Shown here: positions 55,901-60,750 of the stretch, one piece after another
Layout of the letters: each line of letters begins with the position of its first letter
Numbering within the stretch: the first letter of the stretch is position 1
Source: Euborellia annulipes
Taxonomy: Eukaryota; Arthropoda; Insecta; Dermaptera; Anisolabididae
Assembly (NCBI GenBank): GCA_023213315.1
Contig: JAKCPI010025392.1
Location: 1 to 64,000, forward strand
Length of the DNA: 64,000 bases
Direction: 5' to 3'
Made by a program: the position numbers and the translations under genes
Notes under the pieces: generated by a model
Told to the model about the DNA's origin: nothing
Databases searched by the model: none
Seen by the model: only the letters and a program-made list of their open reading frames with translations

Positions 55901-58720
55901 GGGCAAGATGTGGCTTGTACAAGCAAACGACAGTCCTGAATTTACTTTGTGTCGTGAATGAATTAATTAAACGACCTCATGGGAGTAACCTCCAACCCAA
56001 TACATTGCTATGCTGATGACAGTACCCTACACCCAGTCAGAACTAGTGAATTCTCATCCACTGGTTGTCTGGGGGCTGTGTCGTCGATTAATGATGATCT
56101 TTGTCTTTTGGAGGAATGGGGAAACCTCAATCAAGTAAAATTCAATTCCCAAAAAACACAATGTTGTCTAATTTCTAGACTGGCGCACAGCACACAACTT
56201 TCTTTTACCTTCGGTAATCTGTGCTTGTCACACCAGATTTTTTGTGTCGACATATATTTAGTTCCCGACAGTACGGAACATTTAAATTCACAAGGGGAGT
56301 GCATAGCCTTGATAACACCGATTTGAACGAAAAAATTTTTTATGTGTAGAACTTGATGAAAAACGAATTCTGTTAAAGCGAGAGAACGCGCTTCTCAACG
56401 GTTCGTCTAAAAAAAAAATGTTAAAGATTTTGCCTGCATGCCTTAAGCCGTTACTAACAATAAAATTTACAAAGGTCGCGATGGCTAGATCGGTATGGCG
56501 CATTCTTTATAAACAAAAATTCCGAGTTCGAATCTCGCCTTGTGCAACTATTTTTTTTTTTTTTGTTTCAGAATATTTTTTAATATTAATAAATAAATAA
56601 AAAGTTTTTTTTTTTTATTTAATTATTGGCATTTAATTTTCAACATGTTCCATATATTTAAAGAATATTCGAATGCTTTCTGTAAAAAATATAGTATAAG
56701 GAAATATTTAATATTATACTAGAACATGGGCGTAGCCAGGGGGAGGCAGGGGGGAGGCCATTGCCCCCCCCTGGCTGGTCCTAAAAATTAAAAAAAAAAC
56801 AAATATATATTTATCTCATTGGGAATTTTTTTTTAACACTGCATTAATTTAATTTTTTTTTTTATTTAAATAAATAATTAATAATCTATGTATATATTAA
56901 TTGCAAACCCCCCCTTTCGCTCTAACGAGGGGTTGCCCCCCCCTAACAAGAATTCTGGCTACGCCCATGTACTAGAAATATATAAATATATTACTATTAA
57001 TTGGAGACATAAAAAAATATTGTCGCAACATTTTCAAAGTTCGGAAAATGAACGGCCCAACTGTTTAAAACATAAATATTATTATAAATTTATTTATGTG
57101 TCCAAATAAAAAACTCTCTCAAGATGGCCACCAGAGTTGGCAAGTTTTATCCTGCCAAGTATAATACACGGTTTTATACATGGATAAATCTACCACGGAT
57201 AAAACTAGGCCGATGTAAAAAACTGTAAAAAACCAACTTCCTGAAAAAACATTATGCAAAACATTACCCTGAAACAACATGAATTTTATTTGAATTTCAT
57301 TTCTCATCGAATTCGCTCAAGCGCGTCCGAGTTTTATACAACCGTCAGTTTTATACAGTTTTATACTGATTTTTGTATAAAACTACAAAATCATGTAAAA
57401 ATCCAACGCTCAAAAAACGAATAAAATTTTGCTTGACCGATCCGAACCCTATTTAATAAATGAAACATGTCCAAGACAAATTGTCAAATAGTTTAAATTG
57501 CCTGATACCAGACATTGTCAGCTTTATGAAATAGAACCCTCCGTGTAGACAGGTTTATACCTGCGAATCTATACCGTAAGGAAGATTTTTTTGCTCAGTG
57601 GAATCAAGCTTACAATTGAGACTGACTCTTAAATGATGTCTATAAGTAAAAAAATTAACTGTTGATGTGTAAACCTATCAAAATAAATTTCGTGTATTGG
57701 GATTTAAATTCAAATTCAGGGCAGTAGCTAGAACATTTTTTTTGGGGTTTTAAATGATCAGAGAGGTAATCGTCTCTCCGAAACAGGGCCGGAACTAGGA
57801 GATTTTTGGGGGGGTGGGGGGGGGGGTAAAAGCCGCTTAAAACCCTGTTCAAATATAAACATATTCATATATGATTAAGGGAAGGGGAAGGGGCTGCTTC
57901 GAGGTCCTAATTTTCTAATAGAAATTAATTCAATAGCCTCAATTATTGCAGTTTTGAACCCCCAGAATGTTCCTAAAGAAATAATGGCAATAAATTATTG
58001 ACATATTTGTAAATTGCATCATTATAAAATGGTTGCACATAGCCCAAAAAAATAATGTCAAAGAATTAGGAAGGATAAAACTTAATTATCAAATTACATT
58101 AAACTAAAAAATGACAGCCCCCCCCCCCCCCTTACTTGAATAATAATTGTTCTAATATAAATATTTAATTCTAAGCTAGAAATCAAAAGGATTTTTTATT
58201 CTAGTTTGTCGGAAAAAATTGTTAGATTCTGGTATTGATAAAACTATTGATGAAGGTTCAGGATAAATGGTCCACGGTATAAATTAAAAATAACCAATGA
58301 AGTAAGTGGCTGTTGATTTACATACAAAATTATATTGGTAAAAATTTTTTCAATCTATTAATGTTTTATATTATGTATTTTCATATGTAGTAAAGACTGA
58401 TGATGGGAAAATGAAGTTTTCGCTGCTCCTGCTCCTTTCCTTGTATATAAATTAAAAATATACCATTAAGTAGCCAAAATTCTTTGAGGATGAAGGAAAC
58501 GAAAATCCGTGATTTTCAAAGTGCTTATCAAGATATATTCATAGAGGTGTAATTTTAATTATTATTAAGTTTGGTAAAAAATTATAATTTTAAAAGATAA
58601 AATCAATTATTTTCTTTTTTTACATACTGATTGCGAATTCCTTTTTGCATGGTGACCTATGGATACTGGTGAGCTGGAAGATTCATTGATCGAGTTTTCC
58701 ATCAGTCATTCTATAGAGAA
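25446..58720 (-). CDS. ATRX: ATRX/XNP-type SNF2 chromatin remodeller, whole gene (28 exons)
   Basis: Nuclear ATP-dependent remodeller; in animals ATRX works with DAXX on heterochromatin and histone H3.3 (family knowledge). The protein was assembled exon by exon using GT-AG junctions whose phases agree throughout. It has an ADD zinc domain (exons 2-5), a long charged disordered region (6-13), helicase motif I GLGKT (exon 15), DEGH box (18), TGTPLQNN (18), motif [12 protein letters not shown] and motif [13 protein letters not shown] (24), and a Gln/Met-rich tail (27). Coding exons total 6,527 nt; adding one base at each of four short homopolymers gives exactly 2,177 codons including stop, against about 2,490 in human. 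DEGH rather than DEAH and the ADD-helicase order identify ATRX among SNF2 proteins. Introns are full of transposons. Open points are the first exon, the last exon and the four homopolymer shifts. Confidence 0.93.
25577..25849 (-). CDS. ATRX: ATRX exon 27 (Gln/Met-rich tail)
   Basis: 91 codons: [16 protein letters not shown], then Gln- and Met-rich repeats ([35 protein letters not shown]) ending SSGFNLL. Low-complexity Q/M tails are common at ATRX C-termini. Phase 0 at both ends. Confidence 0.8.
26307..26377 (-). CDS. ATRX: ATRX exon 26
   Basis: 71 nt coding [20 protein letters not shown] then VHQ. Phase 1 in, phase 0 out; acceptor TTTTTTCAG, donor GTAAGT. Confidence 0.82.
26764..26890. repeat. 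Copy of the CAGTCGAAACGTTGTAC element
   Basis: GAATAAGCAGTCGAAACG, TTGTACAGTATTTATAAT and an AATAAATATTT stretch, closely matched at 28030-28165. It ends next to ATRX exon 25. Confidence 0.65.
26902..27232 (-). CDS. ATRX: ATRX exon 25 (post-helicase)
   Basis: Encodes [39 protein letters not shown] and an acidic stretch. The GTMEEKVY(D/E)RQV block is diagnostic for ATRX/RAD54-like enzymes. A GTAAGT donor in phase 1 is chosen at 26901. Confidence 0.93.
27324..27501 (-). CDS. ATRX: ATRX exon 24 (motifs V and VI)
   Basis: Encodes [20 protein letters not shown], then [20 protein letters not shown] and CYIYRFLAQ. Motif VI carries both arginine-finger positions. Ends in phase 0. Confidence 0.96.
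27590..27717 (-). repeat. tRNA-derived SINE in ATRX intron 23
   Basis: Reverse strand: GGGAGCCGTGGCTCAGAGAG (box A), then GTCCCGGGTTCGCTTCCC (box B) and CAAGCGGG, followed by an AT-rich tail. The arms do not form a tRNA acceptor stem, so it is not a functional tRNA. Confidence 0.75.
27722..28168. repeat. Foldback around the CAGTCGAAA element
   Basis: GTACAACATTTCGATTCTGC and CGTTTTCAAGTACTGTA on the left are inverted at 28015-28110 (CAGTACTTGAAAACGAC and CAGTCGAAAGGTTGTAC). In ATRX intron 23. Confidence 0.7.
28193..28399 (-). CDS. ATRX: ATRX exon 23 (helicase C, motif IV)
   Basis: Encodes [20 protein letters not shown], then [17 protein letters not shown] and SFNDPKNIR. Matches the second lobe. 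Phase 2 at both ends. Confidence 0.95.
28492..30559. mobile_element. Tandem dimer of a PIF/Harbinger-like MITE
   Basis: Outer ends are inverted repeats starting GGGCCGGTTGCTTCATCC, flanked by the 3-bp duplication TTA (28489-28491 and 30560-30562), typical of PIF/Harbinger. Two nearly identical units with a period of about 1,010 bp lie head to tail. At the junction near 29500 the right end of unit 1 is lost and unit 2 starts GGGCGGTTGC. A 77-codon frame occurs in both units but resembles no transposase. Located in ATRX intron 22. Confidence 0.8.
30588..30975 (+). mobile_element. Probable Tc1/mariner-type relic
   Basis: GGCCATAAGTTTGGAATCAC at the left and GTGATTCCAAAATTTTAGCC at the right are inverted ends of the Tc1 kind. 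A frame at 30699 ([20 protein letters not shown]) is short and not clearly transposase. Confidence 0.5.
31487..31649 (-). CDS. ATRX: ATRX exon 22
   Basis: Encodes [20 protein letters not shown], then [17 protein letters not shown], matching the ATRX segment ahead of helicase motif IV. Phase 1 in, phase 2 out (GTGAGT). Confidence 0.93.
31742..32142. repeat. Foldback with CACAGCTAACTTCACACTT arms
   Basis: TATTTTTTCACAGCTAACTTC on the left is inverted as GAAATTAGCTGTGAAAAAATA on the right. The same sequences recur in the foldback at 45690-47055. Confidence 0.7.
32355..32585 (-). CDS. ATRX: ATRX exon 21 (acidic insert between helicase lobes; one-base shift)
   Basis: An acidic Ser/Asp-rich insert ([20 protein letters not shown]), as expected between the lobes. 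As written it stops at TGA 32367-32369. One extra base in the T9 run at 32414-32422 opens a basic stretch ([19 protein letters not shown]) to a GTTTGT donor in phase 1, exactly the phase exon 22 needs. I therefore read it as a short-called homopolymer. Confidence 0.75.
32668..32910 (-). CDS. ATRX: ATRX exon 20 (end of first helicase lobe)
   Basis: 81 codons, from [20 protein letters not shown] to [17 protein letters not shown] and RAKR. Phase 0 at both ends. Confidence 0.95.
33032..33207 (-). CDS. ATRX: ATRX exon 19 (helicase)
   Basis: Encodes [19 protein letters not shown], then [15 protein letters not shown] and [18 protein letters not shown]. Almost every block matches vertebrate ATRX. 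Ends in phase 0. Confidence 0.96.
33346..33936. mobile_element. MITE with CAGGTCTATTCTCTAA ends
   Basis: Perfect ends CAGGTCTATTCTCTAA and its inverse, 591 bp, with many TTTAACGC / GCGTTAA repeats inside. In ATRX intron 18. Confidence 0.7.
34193..34330 (-). CDS. ATRX: ATRX exon 18 (motifs II and III)
   Basis: Encodes [14 protein letters not shown] (DEGH, the ATRX form of the Walker B box) and [16 protein letters not shown] (motif III). Phase 1 at both ends; donor GTAAGT. Confidence 0.96.
34396..34556 (-). CDS. ATRX: ATRX exon 17 (helicase)
   Basis: Encodes [20 protein letters not shown], then [15 protein letters not shown]. Matches the ATRX segment between motifs Ia and II. Phase 2 in, phase 1 out (GTAAGA). 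Confidence 0.94.
34664..34824 (-). CDS. ATRX: ATRX exon 16 (helicase motif Ia)
   Basis: Encodes [29 protein letters not shown] and [18 protein letters not shown]. Ends in phase 2 at GTAATT. Confidence 0.94.
34857..34920. repeat. (TA)n microsatellite in ATRX intron 15
   Basis: About 60 bp of TA repeats with one TACATGTA interruption, close to exon 15. Confidence 0.9.
34966..35085 (-). CDS. ATRX: ATRX exon 15 (helicase motif I)
   Basis: 40 codons ending [14 protein letters not shown], the Walker A ATP-binding loop of SNF2 enzymes in its ATRX form. Phase 0 at both ends. Confidence 0.96.
35500..35570 (+). repeat. Palindrome-ended repeat, end fragment
   Basis: TCGACATCGAATTTTTGACAT followed by AATACTTTCTCTATATATTT. 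Confidence 0.6.
35640..35880. repeat. Repeat with GCTTATAGCGC / CGCTTAAAGCGC motifs
   Basis: GC-richer block with AGCGCAAAATCGAACG and AGCGCCAAATCGAACGCACC, near-direct repeats. Family not recognised. Confidence 0.35.
35892..35982. repeat. Fragment of the CAGGTCTATTCTC MITE
   Basis: GAATAGCATTTTTTAACGCTG and CTTTTAGAGAATAGACTTG match the end of 33346-33936. Confidence 0.6.
35985..36076 (-). repeat. Palindrome-ended repeat, terminal hairpin only
   Basis: TTGGTGGGACAAGCACAGAA, then TTACCGAAGGTAA and CCAGTCACATCAG. It lies in ATRX intron 14, after the read-through frame. Confidence 0.5.
36315..37376 (-). CDS. ATRX: Candidate truncated ATRX isoform: exon 14 plus in-frame intron-14 reading frame
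   Basis: From the exon 14 donor the frame runs on for 310 codons to TAA at 36315-36317, so unspliced mRNA would encode an ATRX without the helicase. The extension has its own character: a basic start ([18 protein letters not shown], with KVRF resembling a PP1 RVxF docking motif), two similar units of about 45 residues ([15 protein letters not shown]... and [15 protein letters not shown]..., both ending in QSE[KI]NPETNL[VF]DP), and a Cys-rich end ([12 protein letters not shown]). The first ATG inside lies about half-way, so the frame needs the upstream exon. Mammals make a truncated ATRX by retaining an intron before the helicase (known). No AATAAA lies close after the stop; the nearest I see is near 36023-36028. 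Transcript data would decide. Confidence 0.55.
   Translation of the reverse strand, partial: FYQILEKNAVETNENVILDFDPETKEPLVQIHPKIAVKLKPHQVSEEKLIARKLSLRPRGPNSKPFPCSFYSRVPKKRKKKVTKQKKVRFSLNEEINESKQTQSNIIKPGNSRNFEAKNSNLVKESSLFKKNIQNVQNVQTDSSEILKSTLASNSLNILQSEKNPETNLVDPKTKKNLQNVENVQSDSTEIFKSTMAEPLASNFLNILQSEINPETNLFDPNTSEHFIPSLIEEFENLPNNNTKKNYFLPPFTSSPFDLQNDTIISETKQELSPKNLFELLHQNDRNISSSSTDSTLEYESSQINSFQTLNQGSRCCSHCLASRKFCKTNITIEHHHSTNSPNNCDIKNIIIL
37248..37376 (-). CDS. ATRX: ATRX exon 14 (helicase entry)
   Basis: 43 codons. [19 protein letters not shown] matches the vertebrate KEPLVQVHRNMVIKLKPHQ. The donor is CAG/GTGAGT. If it is not used, the frame continues open for 310 more codons (see 36315-37376). 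Confidence 0.94.
37450..37587 (-). CDS. ATRX: ATRX exon 13 (pre-helicase)
   Basis: 46 codons. [19 protein letters not shown] followed by [14 protein letters not shown] matches the charged helix just before the helicase in vertebrate ATRX. Phase 0 at both ends. Confidence 0.92.
38100..38245 (-). repeat. SINE fragment in ATRX intron 12
   Basis: TTGGTATCCAAATGGCTTAA and GCCTGGGATCCGGACCCGCG are the SINE body and box B in reverse. Confidence 0.65.
38783..38873 (-). CDS. ATRX: ATRX exon 12 (basic then acidic)
   Basis: Encodes [20 protein letters not shown] then [10 protein letters not shown], a probable nuclear localisation signal and acidic patch. Phase 2 in, phase 0 out. Confidence 0.85.
39116..39758 (+). 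repeat. Palindrome-ended repeat, full copy in ATRX intron 11
   Basis: Both hairpin ends are present, with GTCACCATGGCAACC inside. Part of the nested stack at 38946-41613. Confidence 0.85.
39955..41522 (-). repeat. tRNA-derived SINE split by the piggyBac-like insertion
   Basis: 39962-40037 matches the tail part of the SINE at 571-838 (AATCTTTTCGGCAACTTAGG). 41436-41490 matches its next part (GGGGTCCAGGC). Head missing. Confidence 0.6.
40038..41435 (-). mobile_element. piggyBac-like relic inside a SINE
   Basis: The right end (minus strand) reads TTAACCCATTTCTTCCCG then CGTTGCGTATACGCAAC, the classic piggyBac end. The left end is TTACCCTCTCCCG. SINE sequence stops at 40037 and resumes at 41436. 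A minus-strand stretch near 40950-40770 encodes [14 protein letters not shown] and [15 protein letters not shown], plausible for a transposase N-terminus, then stops. No catalytic part is present. Confidence 0.55.
41665..41808 (-). CDS. ATRX: ATRX exon 11 (disordered)
   Basis: Encodes [20 protein letters not shown] and ends [10 protein letters not shown]. Phase 2 at both ends. Confidence 0.82.
41810..43620. other. ATRX intron 10, unannotated part
   Basis: AT-rich; no repeat family recognised. Confidence 0.45.
43622..43708. repeat. Short hairpin
   Basis: CACAGCTTGGAATATTGCGC with inverse GCAATATTCCAAGCTGT; arms about 30 bp. In ATRX intron 10. Confidence 0.75.
43922..44210. repeat. Foldback C
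   Basis: GGTAGAAAGAATAAGGAAAG, CAGGGCCGACGTTTCGCTC and GACCATCTTCAG on the left, with the inverse AAAACGTCGGCCCTGG and CTATTTCTTTCTATC on the right. Confidence 0.85.
44298..44385. repeat. Short hairpin
   Basis: AAAGAATTTGATTTTCAG and GGTTTATTTGTA, inverted as TACAAATAAACC and GAAAATCAAATTCTTT. Confidence 0.8.
44807..44833 (-). CDS. ATRX: ATRX exon 10, 27-nt micro-exon
   Basis: Acceptor CTTTTCAAG, then 27 nt coding (H)KRKLNSDE(R), then donor GTAAAC. Only the phase-2 reading is open, and it joins exons 9 and 11 in frame. The length is a multiple of three, so skipping would keep the frame. Confidence 0.65.
44929..45041 (-). CDS. ATRX: ATRX exon 9 (disordered)
   Basis: Encodes [18 protein letters not shown] and [16 protein letters not shown]. 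The donor CA/GTTAGT in phase 2 is chosen because it alone keeps exon 10 open. Confidence 0.72.
45108..45361 (-). CDS. ATRX: ATRX exon 8 (SIM-like motif, disordered)
   Basis: Begins [14 protein letters not shown], a hydrophobic stretch followed by acidic residues that looks like a SUMO-interacting motif (inference). Continues with [15 protein letters not shown] and ends SDRDNDKK. Leaves in phase 0 at GTATAT. Confidence 0.83.
45430..45629 (-). CDS. ATRX: ATRX exon 7 (disordered)
   Basis: Enters in phase 2 (completing Arg) and leaves in phase 1 at GTTTAT, a weak donor. Encodes [15 protein letters not shown]... to FDPTEIPNE: basic, then acidic and Ser-rich. Confidence 0.83.
45690..47055. repeat. 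Long foldback D in ATRX intron 6
   Basis: Left arm about 45690-46060, right arm about 46720-47055. For example, CATATCCGATTTTAATAAAA pairs with TTTTATTAAAATCGGATATG, and CGGATATAACTTCTGTTC with GAACAGAAGTTATATCCG. A second hairpin (46229-46563) lies in the loop. Confidence 0.85.
46229..46563. repeat. Inner hairpin of foldback D
   Basis: TTTTATTATAAGGACATCGG and ATCATCCTCAGTACAATCAG with their inverses; arms about 140 bp, near-perfect. CTGAGGATGATTC is a variant of the shared foldback motif. Confidence 0.9.
47203..49571 (-). CDS. ATRX: ATRX exon 6, large charged disordered exon with tandem repeats
   Basis: About 790 codons rich in Lys, Glu, Asp and Ser, the counterpart of the long disordered region between ADD and helicase in ATRX. 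Near its start are five 78-nt units coding TDSE[TP]DEETSNK[TS]K[DE]KS(K/R)NKKKKSL. The frame changes three times, at 48971-48977 (T7), 48816-48822 (T7) and 47424-47430 (T7). Each needs one more base, and together they sum to one codon, so the two ends of the exon are in the same frame. Clear coding composition on both sides of every shift argues for short-called homopolymers rather than a dead gene. Begins in phase 0 after TTTCACAG and ends in phase 2 at GTATAA. Confidence 0.85.
48793..49140 (-). repeat. 78-bp coding tandem repeat in ATRX exon 6
   Basis: Units spaced 78, 77, 78 and 77 nt. The 77-nt units lack one T in their T-run (T7 at 48816 and 48971; T8 at 48893, 49048 and 49126). Confidence 0.9.
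49573..50212. other. ATRX intron 5, part before the foldback
   Basis: AT-rich with a C9 run near 49786. Nothing recognised. Confidence 0.45.
50665..51294 (+). mobile_element. PIF/Harbinger-like MITE with decayed MADF sequence
   Basis: Inverted ends AGCCCGGTCCAGACGC, duplication TTA on both sides (50662-50664 and 51295-51297), 630 bp. It sits in the loop of a long inverted repeat in ATRX intron 5. Confidence 0.8.
50911..51105 (+). pseudogene. Decayed MADF-domain coding sequence
   Basis: [19 protein letters not shown] in one frame, then [20 protein letters not shown] and [19 protein letters not shown] in another. The (L/F)I.LYE...PC(L/I)W..KS.EY.NR..K..A pattern is the MADF (Myb/SANT-like) fold. 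PIF/Harbinger elements carry a Myb-like second protein, so this is probably the relic of one. Broken by a frameshift at about 50975. Confidence 0.7.
51338..51550. mobile_element. hAT-type MITE, 213 bp
   Basis: Ends CAGGGGTGGCCAACCT ... GGCCACCCCTG, perfect 8-bp duplication GTATATAA at 51330-51337 and 51551-51558. It inserted next to the Harbinger MITE in the foldback loop. Confidence 0.9.
52059..52236. mobile_element. hAT-type MITE (GCGGTCCCAGG ends)
   Basis: Inverted ends CTAGCGGTCCCAGG and CCTGGGACCGCCACTG, with near-duplication CTCCTATG / CTCCAATG. The same end sequence recurs at 39907-41555. Confidence 0.7.
52398..52544 (-). CDS. ATRX: ATRX exon 5 (end of ADD)
   Basis: 49 codons: [19 protein letters not shown] then [14 protein letters not shown]. 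The last PHD Cys pair (CAVC) follows an acidic loop and Trp, as in vertebrate ATRX (WYCYIC). Phase 0 at both ends. Confidence 0.92.
52546..53344. other. ATRX intron 4, part with a GCGGG-rich repeat
   Basis: Two blocks (52740-52870 and 53140-53235) share GGCGGGT / CCCGGC wording and may be arms of a decayed element. Otherwise nothing is recognised. Confidence 0.35.
53345..53535. repeat. Direct repeat pair in ATRX intron 4
   Basis: TACTAAACCATGTCTGAGAA at about 53349 recurs at about 53490, both followed by a GGCTCATT variant; spacing about 141 bp. Confidence 0.7.
54122..54292 (+). repeat. tRNA-derived SINE, full head, ATRX intron 4
   Basis: GGGCTTGGTCTAGTTGGTAG (box A), GCGGGTTCGGACCCC (box B), then the GATGATTTTATTTAAGCC body, a GTGTGAATGTTT end and an A-run. 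The promoter is the best preserved of the family here. Confidence 0.85.
54398..54526 (-). CDS. ATRX: ATRX exon 4 (ADD, PHD part)
   Basis: 43 codons: [19 protein letters not shown] and [13 protein letters not shown]. The spaced Cys pairs are PHD zinc ligands. The loop of CAEGG in human ATRX, next to the histone H3 tail site, reads CGNGG here. Phase 0 at both ends. Confidence 0.92.
54590..54726 (-). CDS. ATRX: ATRX exon 3 (ADD, GATA-like finger)
   Basis: Encodes [12 protein letters not shown] and [13 protein letters not shown]. The first Cys pair (CTSC) and the HPLLSVLIC segment match the GATA-like finger at the front of the ATRX ADD domain. Enters in phase 1 and leaves in phase 0 at a GTAATT donor. 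Confidence 0.92.
54812..54887 (-). CDS. ATRX: ATRX exon 2 (start of ADD region)
   Basis: Follows acceptor TTTTAG and begins with ATG ([20 protein letters not shown]). Ends in phase 1 at a GTAAGT donor. It leads into the ADD domain and is the alternative translation start if exon 1 is not used. Confidence 0.8.
55975..56178 (+). pseudogene. LINE reverse transcriptase fragment
   Basis: [19 protein letters not shown] contains the YADD catalytic motif. [20 protein letters not shown] and KTQCCLISR match the following blocks of Jockey-like non-LTR reverse transcriptases. It is cut off on both sides: stop codons upstream, and a palindrome-repeat end from 56178. It lies in ATRX intron 1. Confidence 0.8.
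56178..56285 (+). repeat. Palindrome-ended repeat, fragment fused to a LINE scrap
   Basis: CTGGCGCACAGCACACAACT ... TCACACCAGATTTTTTGTGT, joined directly to the LINE fragment without the first bases of the hairpin. Confidence 0.65.
56468..56555 (+). repeat. tRNA-like SINE head
   Basis: GCGATGGCTAGATCGGTATG (box A-like) and CGAGTTCGAATCTC (box B), then a T-run. Acceptor-stem halves do not pair, so a real tRNA is unlikely. Confidence 0.55.
56725..56969. mobile_element. hAT-type MITE, 245 bp
   Basis: Perfect inverted ends CATGGGCGTAGCCAG, perfect 8-bp duplication TACTAGAA at 56717-56724 and 56970-56977. The body has runs of C and G. In ATRX intron 1. Confidence 0.9.
56978..58620. other. ATRX intron 1, unannotated part
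   Basis: Contains several AGTTTTATAC / GTATAAAACT steps at 57150-57400, probably an unidentified repeat, and the MITE scrap at 57720. No exon seen. Confidence 0.4.
57720..57840. repeat. Fragment of a hAT-type MITE
   Basis: CAGGGCCGGAACTAGGAG followed by a G-rich run resembles the ends of the 17664-17871 element. The other end was not found. Confidence 0.4.
58628..58720 (-). CDS. ATRX: ATRX exon 1 (start exon, 5' UTR plus 25 codons)
   Basis: A splice acceptor (TTTTTAG) ends at 58721, so at least one non-coding exon probably lies upstream. The chosen ATG is at 58702 (protein begins [11 protein letters not shown]) and the exon ends in phase 0 at a GTATGT donor. Exon 2 begins with its own ATG in the same phase, so translation could start there instead. 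An out-of-frame ATG at 58709 opens an 8-codon uORF overlapping this start. Confidence 0.55.
58683..58709 (-). promoter_or_regulatory. Short upstream reading frame overlapping the ATRX start
   Basis: ATG at 58709 opens eight codons (MTDGKLDQ) ending past the main ATG at 58702 in another frame. Such overlapping uORFs usually lower initiation at the next ATG (general knowledge; effect here is inference). Confidence 0.35.
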
Positions 58721-58788
58721 CTAAAAATAAATTCAATATTAATATTATTTATAAATAAATATATTGTGATAATATAATATATAAATAT

Positions 58789-58981
58789 TGTTAAAATAGT
58801 AATTTTAAGTAGGACTAATTGTTTGTTGTATTCATTGGATAACTAATGTATGTTATGGAAACCAATGTTTGTTGTCACTGTTTTGTTGTCTATCTTTTTT
58901 AATATCAATAAATAGTCTTCGCTGCATTTACTAGAAGCATTTACTAAGTATTTATTTCTTACTTTTAGTAAAATCTCTACA
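58789..58981 (+). repeat. Copia 5' LTR
   Basis: 193 bp, starts TGTTAAAATAG and ends CTCTACA. It differs from the 3' copy by A/G in ACTA[AG]GTATT. It lies 69 bp beyond the ATRX start exon, in the opposite orientation, so it may sit in a 5' UTR intron or the promoter. Confidence 0.95.
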
Positions 58982-58998
58982 GGTTATGGGCCCAGTCG
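58982..58998 (+). other. Copia primer-binding site
   Basis: GGTTATGGGCCCAG directly after the 5' LTR; copia elements use an internal fragment of initiator tRNA-Met as primer (family knowledge). Confidence 0.6.
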
Positions 58999-59053
58999 AT
59001 ACAGGAAAATAATAAAATTGTATTTGAAGAAAAAAAAAGGAAAAAAATCAAAT

Positions 59054-59758
59054 ATGGAGACTGAGCAATTTAAAATTGAAAAACTAAAAGGTAGTAGTGA
59101 TTGGTCGCAGTGGAAGTTCTTGGTGAAGATATTTTTAAATGCGGGTGAGCTTTTTGAAGTGGTTAGTGGTAAAACAGAAAAACCACAACTTGAAATCGAG
59201 ACAACCGAAGCAAAGAAGAAATATGAAAATGAGTTAAAAATATGGATTAAAAAGGATAACCAAGCAAAGAAGATAATTGTTTCCAGTGTCAAGGAGGAAC
59301 CCCTAATTCATCTTATGAATTGTGAGTCGTCTCAGGAAATGTGGGAAAAACTACATAACGTCTACGAACAAAAGTCGGACGCGAGCATACATCTAGTTGA
59401 GCAAAAGTTTTACAACTATAAAATGGATAGCGGGGATGAAATGGCAACTCATATATCAAAGCTTCAAGAGATGGGCCACCAAATGAAGCAGCTTGGGGAG
59501 CCAATTTCTGAAAGTATGATGATGACTAAGATACTTATGACTCTTCCAGAAAAATATAGTCATTTTCATAGTGCTTGGGATTCCACAGTGGATGAAAAAA
59601 GAACACTATCCAATTTAACCACTCGTTTGTTGATTGAAGAGGCTAGATTGAAATCTAAAGAAAAACAAGAGAACCCAACGGCTTTGGTTATGAAGAAAAA
59701 TCAAATGGATGGTAATAAAAATAAAGGAAAATTTAAACCGGGGACATGTTTTATGTAA
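59054..59758 (+). pseudogene. Copia gag-like frame, broken at the zinc knuckle
   Basis: Starts METEQFKIEKLKGSSDWSQW, the N-terminal pattern of copia gag (DUF4219/UBN2 type), with LMNCESSQEMWEKL and ILMTLPEKYSHF further in. It stops at GTCFM just inside the CCHC knuckle. The rest of the knuckle (CKKPGHWKNEC) lies in another frame up to 59945, followed by a Lys-rich stretch, so the gag end is frameshifted and then deleted. Confidence 0.85.
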
Positions 59759-59938
59759 AAAGCCGGGACATTGGAAAAATGAATGTTATTTTAATAAAAA
59801 GAATAAGAAAAATGAGAACTACCAAGAAGATATAAGGTCGAGTCAAAAAGTGAAAAATAAAAATGAAAGAATGAAATTAAGAGGAAAAGAGAAAATAAAA
59901 AAAGCCTGCTCGATACTTGGATTTTGCAGAAAGAATAA

Positions 59939-60622
59939 GCATTAATTGCAGAAAATTGCGAACCTTTGACTTATAATGAAGCATTGAAAAGTAAAGAAGT
60001 TGATAAATGGAAAGAGGCAATGGATGAAGAAATGGAGTCTTTAAAACAAAATGAAACGTGGGAATTGAGGAATTTACCTAAAGATCGAAAAACCATAAGT
60101 AACAAATGGGTTTTTAAAATAAAGAAGAAAGCTGATGGAAGTATAGAAAGATATAAAGCACGACTTGTAGTACGCGGTTTTTCTCAAAAGCGCGGAAAAG
60201 ATTATACCGAAACGTTTAGTCCAGTTGTTAAACTAAGTTCAATTCGTGTAATTTTATCAATAGCGGCTTCAAAGAATTTAAAGTTAGCCCAGTTTGATGT
60301 AAAAACGGCCTTCCTGTATGGTGATCTCGACGAAGAGATTTATATGAAACAGCCGGAAGGGTATAAAGACGGAAGTAATAAGGTTTGCAGATTAAAAAGT
60401 CTCTACGGGTTGAAGCAGTCTCCTCGTTGCTGGAATAAGAAGTTTTCAAGTTTTCTAAAGAAGTTGAATTACTTTTTGGGACTCGAAGTCGAAAGGTTTC
60501 AAGATGGATCTATTTTTATTCATCAAAGTGCATATTCGAGGAAGGTACTTCAACATTTCAATATGAATGAAGCAAATAAAATTTCAACCCCTATGAAAAA
60601 AAAAAAAAAAAAAAATATATAG
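59939..60622 (+). pseudogene. Copia reverse transcriptase, truncated
   Basis: Shows WKEAMDEEMESLKQNETWEL, NKWVFKIKKKADG, KARLVVRGFSQKRG, QFDVKTAFLYGDLDEEIYM and SLYGLKQSPRCWN, the front blocks of copia RT. The frame jumps from FLKKLN straight to YFLGLEVERFQDG, losing the YVDD catalytic block. It then ends in an A-run at 60597-60615. Confidence 0.9.
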
Positions 60623-60750
60623 AAAGTAACGAACAAGTGGCCGACATCTTTACAAAAGCTCTACCACAAAGCCAATTTGAAAAATTGAGAAGTATGCTGG
60701 GACTAACACAAGTAAAAACAACCGGACTTAAAATTAAGTGGGAGTGTTAA
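60619..60750 (+). pseudogene. Copia RNase H tail
   Basis: Encodes ESNEQVADIFTKALPQSQF, then LRSMLGLTQVKT and KWEC, the conserved copia RNase H C-terminus. The stop overlaps the first bases of the 3' LTR. The upstream RNase H body is deleted. Confidence 0.85.

Noticed and set aside
56468..56555. Possible tRNA gene
   Set aside because: Promoter boxes only; no pairing acceptor stem and a T-run follows; a SINE head.
59313..59504. Minus-strand frame in the copia element
   Set aside because: Antisense shadow of the gag frame.
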